Source: Luteococcus sp048595755
GTDB lineage: Bacteria; Actinomycetota; Actinomycetes; Propionibacteriales; Propionibacteriaceae
NCBI RefSeq assembly: GCF_048595755.1
Contig: NZ_CP184360.1
Coordinates: 124,001-188,000 of the forward strand
DNA: 64,000 nt
Direction: 5' to 3'
The stretch's first letter is position 1, and each line of letters begins with the position of its first letter. The translations under genes and the position numbers were made by a program. The notes below the pieces were generated by a model. It searched no databases. It saw only the letters and a list, made by a program, of their open reading frames with translations, and had not been told where the DNA came from. This document shows, piece after piece, positions 26,105 to 35,367 of this stretch.

Positions 26105-27550
26105 GTGCGCTACGTCTCCACCCGATCCACGTCCGAGCAGCCCGGCCGCCCCTTCTGCGAGATCCTCCTCGAGGGCCTGGCCCCTGACGGGGGTCTCTAC
26201 CTGCCCGAGAGCTACCCGCAGCTGGGAGCGCGGCTGGCCGACCTGCGGCAGGTCCTGGCCGAGGAGGGCTATGCCGGGCTCGGATTCGCGATCCTGAGCG
26301 AGTTCATCGACGACATTCCCGCCGACGACCTGCGCGGCATCTGCCGGCGCGCCTGGAACGAGGACGTCTTCGGCACCCCCGAGGTGGTTCCGGTCAGCCC
26401 CATCGGGGACGGGCACTTCCTGGCACACCTGAGCAATGGCCCCACCGCCGCCTTCAAGGACATGGCGATGCAGCTGCTGGGCCAACTCTTCGAGTACGAG
26501 CTCAGCCGCCGGGGCCGCGAACTGAACATCGTCGGGGCCACCAGCGGTGACACCGGATCGGCCGCTGAGTACGCCATGCGGGGCCGCCAGCACATTCGCG
26601 TGTTCATGCTCACCCCCAAGGGCCGCATGACCCCCTTCCAGCAGGCCCAGATGTTCAGCCTGGACGACCCGTCGATCGTCAACATCGCCGTCGAGGGCGT
26701 CTTCGACGACTGCCAGGACCTGGTCAAGGCCGTCAGCAATGACCTCGACTTCAAGAAGCAACACTCCATCGGCGCCGTGAACTCGATCAACTGGGCCCGT
26801 CTGGTGGCCCAGGTGGTCTACTACTTCGCCGCCTACTTCCGCACCACCACCGCAGACGACCAGCAGGTGGGCTTCTGCGTCCCCAGCGGAAACTTCGGCA
26901 ACATCTGCGCCGGCCACGTCGCCCGGCAGATGGGTCTGCCGATCCACACGCTGCTGCTGGCCACCAATGAGAACAATGTGCTCGACGAGTTCTTCCGCAC
27001 CGGCGTCTACCGGGTGCGGGCCAGCGCGGAGACCTTCGAGACCAGCTCGCCCAGCATGGACATCAGCAAGGCCTCGAACTTCGAGCGCTTCGTCTTCGAC
27101 CTGCTCGGGCGGGACGGCGCCCGGGTCGCCGACCTGTTCGGACGCCAGCTGGCCGAACAGGGCTTCTTCGACCTGTCCGAGACCCCCGAGTTCGCCCGCA
27201 TCCGTGAGGACTTCGGCTTCGCCAGCGGCTCGTCCACCCATGCGGATCGCGTCGCCACCATCAAGCGGCTCTTCGACGAGCAGCAGGTGATGATCGATCC
27301 GCACACCGCCGACGGTGTGAAGGTGGCACGGGAGTGGGCCGATCAGGGTGGTCAGCTGCCGATGATCGTGCTCGAAACCGCCCTGCCGGTGAAGTTCGCC
27401 GACACCATCCGTGAGGCGCTGGGCCGTGAGCCCGAGGTCCCCGCCGCCTTCGCCCACCTGGACGTCCTGCCCCGGCATGTCATCGACCTCCCCAAGGACG
27501 TCGACGCCCTCAAACAGCTCATCGACGAGCGGACTAGACTGCCACGGTGA
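26105..27550 (+). CDS. thrC: Threonine synthase
   Basis: 481 residues, the long class of threonine synthase also found in E. coli and yeast. It begins RYVSTRST and GLAPDGGLYLPESYP. The PLP lysine is in NGPTAAFKDMAMQ (about residue 118), the phosphate-binding loop is ATSGDTGSAA, and NSINWARLVAQ and VPSGNFGN are present. It converts O-phospho-L-homoserine to threonine in the cytoplasm. The GTG start at 26105 fits the family N-terminus. Its stop overlaps the start of an ABC ATPase by four bases, although the products have no obvious metabolic link. hom and thrB are not in the window. Confidence 0.95.
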   Translation: MRYVSTRSTSEQPGRPFCEILLEGLAPDGGLYLPESYPQLGARLADLRQVLAEEGYAGLGFAILSEFIDDIPADDLRGICRRAWNEDVFGTPEVVPVSPIGDGHFLAHLSNGPTAAFKDMAMQLLGQLFEYELSRRGRELNIVGATSGDTGSAAEYAMRGRQHIRVFMLTPKGRMTPFQQAQMFSLDDPSIVNIAVEGVFDDCQDLVKAVSNDLDFKKQHSIGAVNSINWARLVAQVVYYFAAYFRTTTADDQQVGFCVPSGNFGNICAGHVARQMGLPIHTLLLATNENNVLDEFFRTGVYRVRASAETFETSSPSMDISKASNFERFVFDLLGRDGARVADLFGRQLAEQGFFDLSETPEFARIREDFGFASGSSTHADRVATIKRLFDEQQVMIDPHTADGVKVAREWADQGGQLPMIVLETALPVKFADTIREALGREPEVPAAFAHLDVLPRHVIDLPKDVDALKQLIDERTRLPR

Positions 27551-28257
27551 CTGCTCTGGAACTGCGTGATGTCGTCGTGCGCTTCGGCACCAAGCCGGCC
27601 CTCGACGCGCTCAGCCTGACCGCAGACGCGGGCCGGATCACCGCAGTGCTCGGCCCCAATGGTGCCGGCAAGACCACCATGATCCGCGTCTGCAATGGCC
27701 TGCTGAAGCCCGACTCCGGCAGCGTCAGCGTGCTCGGGCATCCGGCCGGCAGCCCGGAGGCGAGCATTCGGGTGGGCATGATGCCGCAGTCGACCGGCGC
27801 CTGGTCTGGCATCCGCGCCGGCGAACTGCTGCGCTACCTGGCCGGCCTGTACGCCAATCCCCAGCCCGTCGACGAGCTGATGAACCTGCTGGGCATCCAC
27901 GACTTCGCCAAGACCCCCTATCGGCGCCTGTCGGGTGGTCAGCAGCAGAGCGTGAACCTGGCCGGTGCGCTGGTGGGGCGTCCCGAGCTGGTCTTCCTGG
28001 ACGAACCCACCGCCGGCATGGACCCGCACGTGCGACGCCACACCTGGCAGGTGGTGCAGCAGTTGCGCGACAGCGGCGTGGCCGTGGTGCTCACCACCCA
28101 TGCGATGGACGAGGCCCAGCAGCTGGCCGACCATGTCTGGTTGGTCGACCGGGGCCGGGTGGTGGTGGACGGCAGCGTCGCCGAACTCACCCGTGACCAG
28201 AGCCTGGAAGAGGTCTTCCTGGCCAACACCACCGCACGCGTGGGAGGCGGCGCATGA
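27547..28257 (+). CDS. ABC exporter ATP-binding protein upstream of ctaA
   Basis: 236 residues: Walker A GPNGAGKTT, signature RLSGGQQQS, Walker B LVFLDEPTAGMDP, switch LTTHAMDEAQ. This is the DrrA/ABC-2 type. It overlaps thrC by four bases at its GTG start and the following permease by four bases. In other actinobacteria an ABC-2 exporter pair sits beside ctaA and the suf operon, so the position is conserved, although the transported compound is not established. A role connected with cytochrome or haem biogenesis is an inference from location only. Confidence 0.9.
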   Translation: MTALELRDVVVRFGTKPALDALSLTADAGRITAVLGPNGAGKTTMIRVCNGLLKPDSGSVSVLGHPAGSPEASIRVGMMPQSTGAWSGIRAGELLRYLAGLYANPQPVDELMNLLGIHDFAKTPYRRLSGGQQQSVNLAGALVGRPELVFLDEPTAGMDPHVRRHTWQVVQQLRDSGVAVVLTTHAMDEAQQLADHVWLVDRGRVVVDGSVAELTRDQSLEEVFLANTTARVGGGA

Positions 28258-29015
28258 GCCTGGACTTCACCCCCGCACCGGCGGCCGCTGCCCGCGGCCG
28301 GATGGTGCGCAACCATGCGCTGACCGAGGCGTCGTTGATCCTGCGCAATGGGGAACAGCTGGTGGTGGCACTGGTCATCCCGCTGGCCCTGCTGCTCTTC
28401 GGACGCTTCGCCGGTGGCCGCTTCGGCATCGACGAGTCCTCGGTGGCCCCCAATGTGCTGACCCTGGCGGTGTGGAGCTCGTGCTTCACCTCGTTGGCGA
28501 TCGCCACCGCCTTCGAGCGGCGCTATGGCGTGCTGGAGCGGCTTTCGGCCACTCCCCTGGGCCGCGGCGGGCTGCTCTCGGGCAAGGCGCTCGGAATCAC
28601 CCTGGTGGCGCTGGGCCAGTTGGTGCTGCTGGGCGTGGTCGCGCTCGCCCTGGGCTGGCGCCCCCAGCCGGCTGCCGCGCAGTGGCCGGTGCTGCTGCTG
28701 GGCCTGCCGCTGGGAATGTTCGTCTTCGCCAACCTGGCCGTCGCGATGGCCGGCGTGCTGCGCGCCGAGGCCACGTTGGCCCTGGCCAATCTGGTCTACC
28801 TGATGGGGCTGGTGCTGGGCGGCATCATGTGGCCGGTGGCCAGCTACCCCGCTGCCACGCAGCCCGTCGTGGCGGCCCTGCCCACCGGAGCCCTGGGCGA
28901 GGTGGTGCGGCACTGGTCTGCCGGTTCCACCAGCTGGCTCCCCCTGTTCGTGCTGCTCGTCTGGGCAGTCATCTCGCACCTCCTGGCCCGAAAGGCATTC
29001 CGTTGGACGTCGTAG
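28254..29015 (+). CDS. ABC-2 type exporter permease
   Basis: 253 residues with six predicted membrane helices, matching the ABC-2 permease fold. A cytoplasmic N-terminus (FTPAPAAAARGRMVRNHALTE) leads to the first helix. A central segment, TAFERRYGVLERLSATPLGR, lies in the cytoplasmic loop after helix 2 and is typical of this family. The protein partners the ATPase encoded immediately upstream (4-base overlap). It overlaps the ctaA start by 13 bases, so thrC, this pair and ctaA form one coupled run of genes. Confidence 0.88.
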   Translation: MSLDFTPAPAAAARGRMVRNHALTEASLILRNGEQLVVALVIPLALLLFGRFAGGRFGIDESSVAPNVLTLAVWSSCFTSLAIATAFERRYGVLERLSATPLGRGGLLSGKALGITLVALGQLVLLGVVALALGWRPQPAAAQWPVLLLGLPLGMFVFANLAVAMAGVLRAEATLALANLVYLMGLVLGGIMWPVASYPAATQPVVAALPTGALGEVVRHWSAGSTSWLPLFVLLVWAVISHLLARKAFRWTS

Positions 29016-29911
29016 CCCCCACCACCCCTGCATCGTTCAAGGACCGCCTGTTCGGCACCCGACGGGCGCTGCGGGGCTGGAGCATCGCCAACCTGGTGGC
29101 CAACTGCGGCATCATCGTGACCGGCGCCGTGGTGCGGCTCACCGGGTCCGGGCTCGGGTGCGACACCTGGCCCAAGTGCAGCGCCGAGTCCTACACCGCC
29201 CACCCGGCCTTGGGATGGCACTCCTACGTGGAATTCGGCAACCGCACCCTGACCTTCGTGCTGCTGGCCATCGCCATCGCCACCGTCGTGACGGCCGTGT
29301 GCTCCGCCGCACCGCAGCGCGAGCGATTCCTGTCGTGGCTCATCCTGGCCGGCATCCCCTTCCAGGGCGTCATCGGTGGCATCACCGTGCTCACCCACCT
29401 CAATCCGTGGGTGGTAGCGCTGCACCTGCTGCTCTCGGTGCTGCTGATCGTGTGGTGCGTGCAACTCGTGCAGTGGACCGGCGACGGCGAGCAGGTGCCC
29501 GTCCCCACGCTGCAACGCCGCATCGTGCAGGCGATCTTCTGGCTGATGATGTTCGCCCTGTGGCTGGGCACCGTCGTGACCGGCGCCGGCCCCAATGCCG
29601 GTGACGAGCGGGTGCCGCGCAATGGCATGGACATCGAGTTCGTCGCCCGAGCCCATGCCTGGACCATCTGGGTGGTGGTGGCGCTGACCGTCCTGCTGCT
29701 GGTGCAGGCCATCACCACCGGCAACACCCGGCTGCGCACCCTGGTGCTGTGGCTGCTGGCCGCCGAACTGGTGCAGGGCGCCATCGGCTACGCCCAGTAC
29801 TTCAACGGCCTGCCCATGGGCCTGGTGATCTGCCACATGATCGGCATCGGCCTGGTCACCACCGCCGTCAGCTGGCTCTACTACGGCACCCGCAAGGGCC
29901 TGCCCGCCTGA
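29003..29911 (+). CDS. ctaA: Haem A synthase
   Basis: 302 residues, eight membrane helices, COX15/CtaA fold. The signature RLTGSGLGCDTWPKC (about residues 38-52) holds the conserved Cys pair of the first extracytoplasmic loop. Histidines expected to bind haem occur in GWHSYVEFGNR, TVLTHLNPW, VALHLLL, ARAHAWT and VICHMIG. The enzyme oxidises the C8 methyl group of haem O to the formyl group of haem A. It starts from TTG 29003 with AAAGG nine bases upstream and overlaps the permease gene. ctaB lies 1.5 kb away on the opposite strand, and SURF1 is also in the window. Confidence 0.93.
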   Translation: MDVVAPTTPASFKDRLFGTRRALRGWSIANLVANCGIIVTGAVVRLTGSGLGCDTWPKCSAESYTAHPALGWHSYVEFGNRTLTFVLLAIAIATVVTAVCSAAPQRERFLSWLILAGIPFQGVIGGITVLTHLNPWVVALHLLLSVLLIVWCVQLVQWTGDGEQVPVPTLQRRIVQAIFWLMMFALWLGTVVTGAGPNAGDERVPRNGMDIEFVARAHAWTIWVVVALTVLLLVQAITTGNTRLRTLVLWLLAAELVQGAIGYAQYFNGLPMGLVICHMIGIGLVTTAVSWLYYGTRKGLPA

Positions 29912-29916
29912 CGGAT

Positions 29917-29967
29917 CCGAGCGCAGCCGCTCCCCGAGCGCAGCCGCTTCCCGAGCCTGTCGAGGGG
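29917..29967 (+). repeat. Three 17-bp units downstream of ctaA
   Basis: CCGAGCGCAGCCGCTCC (29917-29933), CCGAGCGCAGCCGCTTC (29934-29950) and the diverged CCGAGCCTGTCGAGGGG (29951-29967) follow the ctaA stop. The core CGCAGCCGCT is shared with the 17-bp repeat at 6922-6989. The third unit has a near-identical inverted copy at 53144-53162. Confidence 0.7.
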
Positions 29968-29970
29968 GAT

Positions 29971-30717
29971 TCACACCCTGGTCGGGTTGAACCCACCGTC
30001 GCTGAACAACCGCTGCCCATTGATCCAGCTGCCCTGCTCGCTGAGCAGGAAGGCGACCAGGTTGGCGGTGGTCTGTGGCCCTCCCAACCGTCCACCGGGC
30101 GTCATCGCCGACAGTTCTTCCCGGGTGGCCTCACTCATCCAGCCGGTGTCGATGGGCCCCGGATTGATCACATTGCACCGGATGCGACGGTCAGCCAGCT
30201 CGGTGGCACCGGCGATGACGAGCCGGTCCAGCGCCCCCTTGGTGACCCCGTAGGGAAGGTTGAAGGCGGTGTGGTCACTGGTCAAGGCCAGCACCGCTCC
30301 CCCATCCGGACCGGCCTGTTCCGCGAACGCGCGAGCCAGCAGCCACGGGGCGCGCACATTGACCGCGTAGTGCCGGTCGAAGCTCTCGACCGTGGTGCTG
30401 AAGTAGTCCGAGTCGACGCTCTCACAGTGGCTCATCACCAGCGCTCCCAGGGTGCCAAGTTCTGCTTGGGCACGCTCGACGACGGTGGCGGGCACCTCCG
30501 GATCCGACAGGTCACCCGGCACCAGCGCCACGCGGGTGCCGGTGGCGCGCAGCTCGTCGGCGAGCAGTTCGACGTCGGCGTCCTCGTGCATCACGCGCCG
30601 GTCATAGGCGGCATGGAAGCCCAACGCCAGGTCCCAGCCGTCGGCGGCCAGCCGTCGGGCGATGGCGGCCCCGATGCCCCGTCGCCTGCCCACCCCGGTG
30701 ACCAATGCTGATCCCAT
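29971..30717 (-). CDS. SDR family oxidoreductase
   Basis: 248 residues, classical short-chain dehydrogenase layout. The loop VTGVGRRRGIG is slightly longer than the consensus TGxxxGIG. Downstream come MSHCESVDSDYF where NAG is usual, catalytic TSDHT, and the intact YGVTK motif. The C-terminus carries VINPGPIDTGWM and GQRLFSDGGFNP. The changed NAG region resembles the FabL/enoyl-reductase-like and aminoglycoside-associated SDR branches, so the substrate is uncertain. It converges on ctaA and follows a small unknown gene on the same strand after about 240 bases with no clear coding signal. Confidence 0.85.
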   Translation of the reverse strand: MGSALVTGVGRRRGIGAAIARRLAADGWDLALGFHAAYDRRVMHEDADVELLADELRATGTRVALVPGDLSDPEVPATVVERAQAELGTLGALVMSHCESVDSDYFSTTVESFDRHYAVNVRAPWLLARAFAEQAGPDGGAVLALTSDHTAFNLPYGVTKGALDRLVIAGATELADRRIRCNVINPGPIDTGWMSEATREELSAMTPGGRLGGPQTTANLVAFLLSEQGSWINGQRLFSDGGFNPTRV

Positions 30718-30959
30718 GCCGATTCCCTTCGTCGTTCCCCCACAACCCTACGAAGCCGCGCGCCGCACCACCACCGGATTTCGTGGTCCCCACCCGGCCA
30801 TCTCTGCCCGAGCCGTCAGTTCTCCGCCGCTGTCCACCACGCGCCACCCCGGGGCGCTGCGCCCGCTCCATGGATCGACGCCGAACGCGCCTTCGGGCCG
30901 CGAAGTCGCTCCGTCCGGGCAAGGTCAAGCGGAGCCCGACCCACGCCGTGTGCATGCCC

Positions 30960-31244
30960 TCAGCCTTCGGCGAGCTCATGTGCCCTCCTCACGAGCATCT
31001 CCATCGCCCGATCCGCCATGAACCGGTCCTCAGCTCCGGGATCGTTGCCGAACAGGTATTCGTCATCCAGCTCCACCAGATCCTGCAGCCCTTCGGGACC
31101 CTGATGGCCGATGAGGTGCAGGTCGGCGAGGAATTGCTGACCACTGGTCCTCCCGACCAGGAAGTCTCGTGCCGCGCGACGGGCGAAGTCCCACGGATCA
31201 TCCGCGGCAAGACGTCTGCGCGCTTCCTGCGTCGAGAACCACAT
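30960..31244 (-). CDS. Hypothetical small acidic protein
   Basis: 94 residues from ATG 31244, starting MWFSTQEARRRLAADDPW and ending RAMEMLVRRAHELAEG. It is acidic, rich in Asp, Arg and Leu, with no membrane segment, and appears mostly helical. Codon use matches real genes of the window. The open frame continues upstream (REVSRGWSGGCDDLY), so a longer form starting at a GTG near 31310 is possible. I do not recognise a family. It lies between ctaB and an SDR gene on the same strand; neither neighbour suggests a job for it. Confidence 0.55.
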   Translation of the reverse strand: MWFSTQEARRRLAADDPWDFARRAARDFLVGRTSGQQFLADLHLIGHQGPEGLQDLVELDDEYLFGNDPGAEDRFMADRAMEMLVRRAHELAEG

Positions 31245-31396
31245 GTACAGATCATCGCAGCCACCACTCCAGCCGCGAGACACTTCGCGCCACTGGGTCA
31301 CGGATCGCACATGCGCCACACGCGGGCGGAGTGCCCCGATGTGGCGCGGAGTGAACGGTGCTTGGTGAGGCACCACGGGGGCGGATCCCCCTGTGC

Positions 31397-32383
31397 TCAG
31401 AAGACCAGCGGGTCGATGGCGATGGCGAGGAAGAGGATCGCCAGGTAGCTGTTGGACCAGTGGAACAGGCGCATCGCCTTCAGCTCGGTGTCCCGCTTGC
31501 CGGCCTTGGCCCGCTTGAGCAGGAGCCAGGCCTCCCACAGGAAGACGGCGCCGGCGATGATCGCCACGGCCGGATAGATCCAGCCGGTCTCGGCCACCGG
31601 CCACACCAGCAGTGTGGTGAGCACCGTCAGCACCGAGTAGAACAGGATGCGACGGCACACGCCCACGGCGTCCATCACCACGGGCAGCATGGGCACATTG
31701 GCCGCCGCGTAGTCCTCGCGGTAGCGGAAGGCCAGCGCCCAGGTGTGCGGCGGCGTCCAGAAGAAGACCACCAGGAAGAGCAGGATCGGAGCCCAGCTCA
31801 CGCTGCCGGTGATCGCCGTCCAGCCGATCAGCGGAGGGAAGCAGCCGGCGATGCCGCCCCAGACGATGTTCTGGCTGGTGCGGCGCTTGAGCCACATCGT
31901 GTAGACGAAGACGTAGAAGGCATTGGCGCCCAGCGCCAGGCCCGCCGAGAGCCAGTTGGCACCCAGCCCCAGCACCAGCGTGGAGACGACGGCCAGGACG
32001 ATGGCGAAGAGGTAGGCGTTGCGGGTGGAGACCCGGTGACGCGGCATCGGGCGGCGGCGGGTGCGGCGCATCACCTCGTCGATGTCGGCGTCGAGGATGC
32101 AGTTGAAGGCATTGGCGCTGCCGGCGCTCAACATGCCGCCGACCATGGTCCACAGGGCCACCCACAGCGGGGGCACTCCCCCGGCTGCCAGGAACATCAC
32201 CGGCAGGGTGGTGGTGAGCAGCAACTCGATGATGCGCGGCTTGGTGAGGGCGACGTAGGCCTTGACGACGTCGGTGAAGCTTGCCCGGCCCTGCGCCTGC
32301 GCCTGCGCACCATCGTCCACCGTGGCCCCGGGTGCACCCTGCTGCGGTGCTCCGGTCTTGTTGGTGGTGTGCTGCGTGGTCAC
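31397..32383 (-). CDS. ctaB: Protohaem IX farnesyltransferase (haem O synthase)
   Basis: 328 residues with about nine membrane helices, UbiA superfamily. The first aspartate-rich motif is NCILDADIDEVMRRT (conserved N-x-x-x-D-x-x-x-D) and the second region is YTMWLKRRTSQNIVWGG. The N-terminus has a 45-residue Gln/Thr/Ala-rich lead. It attaches a farnesyl group to haem B, the step before CtaA. The GTG at 32383 has GGAG nearby. In actinobacteria tkt often stands between ctaB and tal; here ctaB and tal are directly divergent, about 210 bases apart, and tkt is absent from the window. Confidence 0.93.
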   Translation of the reverse strand: MTTQHTTNKTGAPQQGAPGATVDDGAQAQAQGRASFTDVVKAYVALTKPRIIELLLTTTLPVMFLAAGGVPPLWVALWTMVGGMLSAGSANAFNCILDADIDEVMRRTRRRPMPRHRVSTRNAYLFAIVLAVVSTLVLGLGANWLSAGLALGANAFYVFVYTMWLKRRTSQNIVWGGIAGCFPPLIGWTAITGSVSWAPILLFLVVFFWTPPHTWALAFRYREDYAAANVPMLPVVMDAVGVCRRILFYSVLTVLTTLLVWPVAETGWIYPAVAIIAGAVFLWEAWLLLKRAKAGKRDTELKAMRLFHWSNSYLAILFLAIAIDPLVF

Positions 32384-32594
32384 GTGGCTCCGTCCTCCCC
32401 GGGCGCGGCCTTGGCCATGCTGCCCATGCCCTGCTGCGGATGCAGGACAACTCCCCGGGATTCTACGCCGTGATGGGCGGAAAACCGATTCTGTGCCAGT
32501 GGAGGCAACACCCTGCAGTCCCTTCCCCACCCCGTCGGCCCTGTCTAGGGTGCAAGACAAAGAGATCACCCACTTCACCACCGCAGGAGGAATC

Positions 32595-33710
32595 GTGAAC
32601 GAGCGACTCAAGGCCCTGGCCGACGCTGGCGTCTCCATCTGGCTGGACGACCTGTCGCGCGAGCGTCTGACGAGCGGAAATCTGGCGCAGCTGATCGCCG
32701 AGGAGTCCGTCACCGGCGTCACCACCAACCCCACCATCTTCGCCGCCGCCCTCAGCAATGGCGAGGCCTACGCCGAACAGCTCAAGTCGCTGGTCGCCGC
32801 CAATCCCCAGCTGGGCGTGGACGAGGCGATCCGTGAGCTGACCACCAGCGACGTGCGCGATGCCTGCGAACTGTTCGCAGAGCTCAACGAGCAGACCGAC
32901 GGCGTCGACGGCCGTGTCTCCATCGAGGTGGAGCCGGGCATGGCGATGGACTCCGACGCCACCCTGGCCCAGGCCAAGGAGCTCTTCGAGAAGGTCGACC
33001 GCTCCAATGTGCTGATCAAGATCCCGGCCACCAAGCCCGGACTGGAGGCCATCCGCAAGACGATCGCCGCCGGCATCAGCGTCAACGTCACGCTGATCTT
33101 CTCCATCGAACGCTACCGCGAGGTGCTCGACGCCTGGCTGTCGGGCCTGGAGGACGCCCTGGAGGCCGGCCTGGACATCGACGAGATCCACTCGGTGGCC
33201 AGCTTCTTCGTCTCCCGCGTCGACTCCGAGGTCGACAAGCGCCTCGACGAGATCGGCAGCGACGAGGCCAAGGCGCTCAAGGGCCAGGCCGCCATCGCCA
33301 ATGCCCGCATCGCCTACGCCGCCTGGCTCGAGGTGATGACCAGCGAGCGCTGGGGCGTGCTCAAGAACCGTGGCGCCCACCCGCAGCGTCCGCTGTGGGC
33401 CTCCACCGGCGTCAAGGACCCGTCCTACGACGACACCATGTACGTCACCCAGCTGGTGGCCGACGGCTGCGTGAACACCATGCCCGAGAAGACCATGGAG
33501 GCCGTGGGTGACCATGGCGAGATCACCGGTGACACCATCAGCAACAACATCGATGCCGCCATCGACACCATGGGCAAGCTCGCCGAGGTGGGCATCGACA
33601 TGGACGACGTCGTCGCCAAGCTCGAGGAAGAAGGCGTCTCGAAGTTCATCGTCTCGTGGGACGAGCTGGTCGGTACCGTAGGTTCTGCAGTGGAAGCCGC
33701 CAAGGCCTGA
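32595..33710 (+). CDS. tal: Transaldolase
   Basis: 371 residues, the long actinobacterial transaldolase subfamily. It starts with a GTG preceded by GGAGGAA. The Schiff-base lysine is in NVLIKIPATKPGLEA (about residue 140). GVTTNPTIF near the N-terminus and GVKDPSYDDTMYV are further signatures. The cytoplasmic enzyme links the pentose-phosphate pathway to glycolysis by moving a dihydroxyacetone unit. It heads the run tal-zwf-opcA-pgl. The 110-base gap before zwf includes an imperfect hairpin at 33733-33767. Confidence 0.95.
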   Translation: MNERLKALADAGVSIWLDDLSRERLTSGNLAQLIAEESVTGVTTNPTIFAAALSNGEAYAEQLKSLVAANPQLGVDEAIRELTTSDVRDACELFAELNEQTDGVDGRVSIEVEPGMAMDSDATLAQAKELFEKVDRSNVLIKIPATKPGLEAIRKTIAAGISVNVTLIFSIERYREVLDAWLSGLEDALEAGLDIDEIHSVASFFVSRVDSEVDKRLDEIGSDEAKALKGQAAIANARIAYAAWLEVMTSERWGVLKNRGAHPQRPLWASTGVKDPSYDDTMYVTQLVADGCVNTMPEKTMEAVGDHGEITGDTISNNIDAAIDTMGKLAEVGIDMDDVVAKLEEEGVSKFIVSWDELVGTVGSAVEAAKA

Positions 33711-33732
33711 GTTCCATCGTCACACCTTGGGA

Positions 33733-33767
33733 GGCCCGTGACCCGGTCCCAGCACCGGGCGCGGGCC
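33733..33767 (+). promoter_or_regulatory. Imperfect hairpin between tal and zwf
   Basis: GGCCCG-TGA-CCCGGT pairs with ACCGGG-CG-CGGGCC around CCCAGC. It lies 22 bases after the tal stop and inside an apparent operon, with no T-run. Partial termination or mRNA stabilisation is possible. Confidence 0.4.
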
Positions 33768-33820
33768 TTGCCCATGCCGCGACGCGCCCCCGCCCATCCG
33801 TCCCCCTTTCAGGAGTCCCA

Positions 33821-35356
33821 GTGAGCGAAGACGAACGCATCAACCCCCTGCGCGACCCGCTCGACCGTCGCCTGCCCAGGATCGCCGGCCCCTGCGCCTT
33901 GGTGATCTTCGGCGTGACCGGAGACCTGGCCGGCAAGAAGCTGCTGCCCGCGGTCTACGACCTGGCCAACCGCGGCCTGTTGCCCCCCGGCTTCGCCCTG
34001 GTGGGCTATGCCCGGCGTGACTGGGACGAGGAGGCCTTCGCCCAGGTGGTGCTGGAGTCCGTCAAGGCCCACGCGCGCACCCCCTTCAAGGAGGAGGTGT
34101 GGGAGCAGCTGCGCCGCGGCATCCGCTTCGTGCAGGGCAATTTCCGCGACGACGAGGGTTTCTCGTCGCTGAAGGCCACGCTGCGTGACCTCGAGGAGAG
34201 CCAGGGCACCGCGGGCAACAATGCCTTCTACCTCTCGATCCCGCCGGGCAGCTTCGACGGCGTGGTGAGCAAGCTGCGCAAGCACGGCCTGGCCAAGCAG
34301 GACGGCGGCCGGTGGAGCCGCGTCATCATCGAGAAGCCCTTCGGCCATGACCTGGAGAGCGCGCAGGAACTGAACCGCATCGTCGGCAGCGTCTTCCCCC
34401 CGGAGTCGGTCTTCCGGATCGACCACTACCTGGGCAAGGAGACGGTGCAGAACATGTTGGCGCTGCGCTTTGCCAACCAGATGTTCGAACCGATCTGGAA
34501 CAACAACTACGTCAGCCACGTGCAGATCACGATGGCCGAGGACATCGGCATCGGCGGGCGGGCCGGCTACTACGACGGCATCGGCGCCGCCCGTGACGTC
34601 ATCCAGAACCACCTGCTGCAGCTGATGGCCCTGACGGCCATGGAGGAGCCCAACAACTTCGACGCCGAACAGCTGCGGGCCGAGAAGCGCAAGGTGCTGG
34701 CCGCCGCCTCCACCCCCGCCGACCTGGCCGCGCACACCGCGCGGGGCCAGTACCTGGGCGGATGGCAGGGCGGACAGAAGGTGCGTGGCTACCTGGAGGA
34801 GGACGGCATCGAGCCCGACTCCACCACCGAGACCTATGCCGCGATCCGCGTCGACGTCGACAACCGCCGGTGGGCCGGCGTGCCCTTCTACCTGCGCACC
34901 GCCAAGCGGATGCCGCGTCGCGTGACCGAGATCGCGCTCAACTTCAAGCGCGCCCCGCACCTGCCCTTCGCCGACACCGACACCACCGAGATGGGCACCA
35001 ATGCCCTGGTGATGCGGATCCAGCCCGACGAAGGCGTCACCATGCGCTTCGGGGCCAAGGTGCCGGGCACCGCCATGGAGATCCGCGAGGTCAGCATGGA
35101 CTTCGGCTACGGCGGATCCTTCACCGAGAGCTCCCCCGAGGCCTACGAGCGGCTCATCCTCGACGTCCTGCTGGGCGACCCGCCGCTGTTCCCCCAGCAT
35201 GAGGAGGTGGAGCTCGGCTGGAAGATCCTGGACCCGGTCCTGGACTACTGGGCCTCCACCGGCGAACGGCCCGAGGGCTATGCCGCCGGCACCTGGGGCC
35301 CACCCAGCGGCATCACGATGCTGGCCCGTGACGGTTTCAACTGGCGACGTCCCTGA
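33821..35356 (+). CDS. zwf: Glucose-6-phosphate 1-dehydrogenase
   Basis: 511 residues from GTG 33821, preceded by AGGAG. The NADP-binding loop is FGVTGDLAGKKLLPA (about residues 30-44), the substrate-binding and catalytic segment is RIDHYLGKETVQN (about residue 206), and EKPFGHDL is present. It oxidises glucose-6-phosphate to 6-phosphogluconolactone and makes NADPH. The next genes, opcA and pgl, encode its assembly factor and the enzyme for the following step, so the operon is functionally complete for the first two reactions. gnd is not in the window. Confidence 0.97.
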   Translation: MSEDERINPLRDPLDRRLPRIAGPCALVIFGVTGDLAGKKLLPAVYDLANRGLLPPGFALVGYARRDWDEEAFAQVVLESVKAHARTPFKEEVWEQLRRGIRFVQGNFRDDEGFSSLKATLRDLEESQGTAGNNAFYLSIPPGSFDGVVSKLRKHGLAKQDGGRWSRVIIEKPFGHDLESAQELNRIVGSVFPPESVFRIDHYLGKETVQNMLALRFANQMFEPIWNNNYVSHVQITMAEDIGIGGRAGYYDGIGAARDVIQNHLLQLMALTAMEEPNNFDAEQLRAEKRKVLAAASTPADLAAHTARGQYLGGWQGGQKVRGYLEEDGIEPDSTTETYAAIRVDVDNRRWAGVPFYLRTAKRMPRRVTEIALNFKRAPHLPFADTDTTEMGTNALVMRIQPDEGVTMRFGAKVPGTAMEIREVSMDFGYGGSFTESSPEAYERLILDVLLGDPPLFPQHEEVELGWKILDPVLDYWASTGERPEGYAAGTWGPPSGITMLARDGFNWRRP

Positions 35357-35367
35357 AAGGCACGACG

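Noticed and set aside
30602..30979. Minus-strand ORF overlapping the end of the 94-residue gene (MSSPKAEGMHT start)
   Set aside because: After about 30 codons it becomes Arg/Gly-rich with atypical codon use and runs into the SDR gene. There is not enough to call it a gene.
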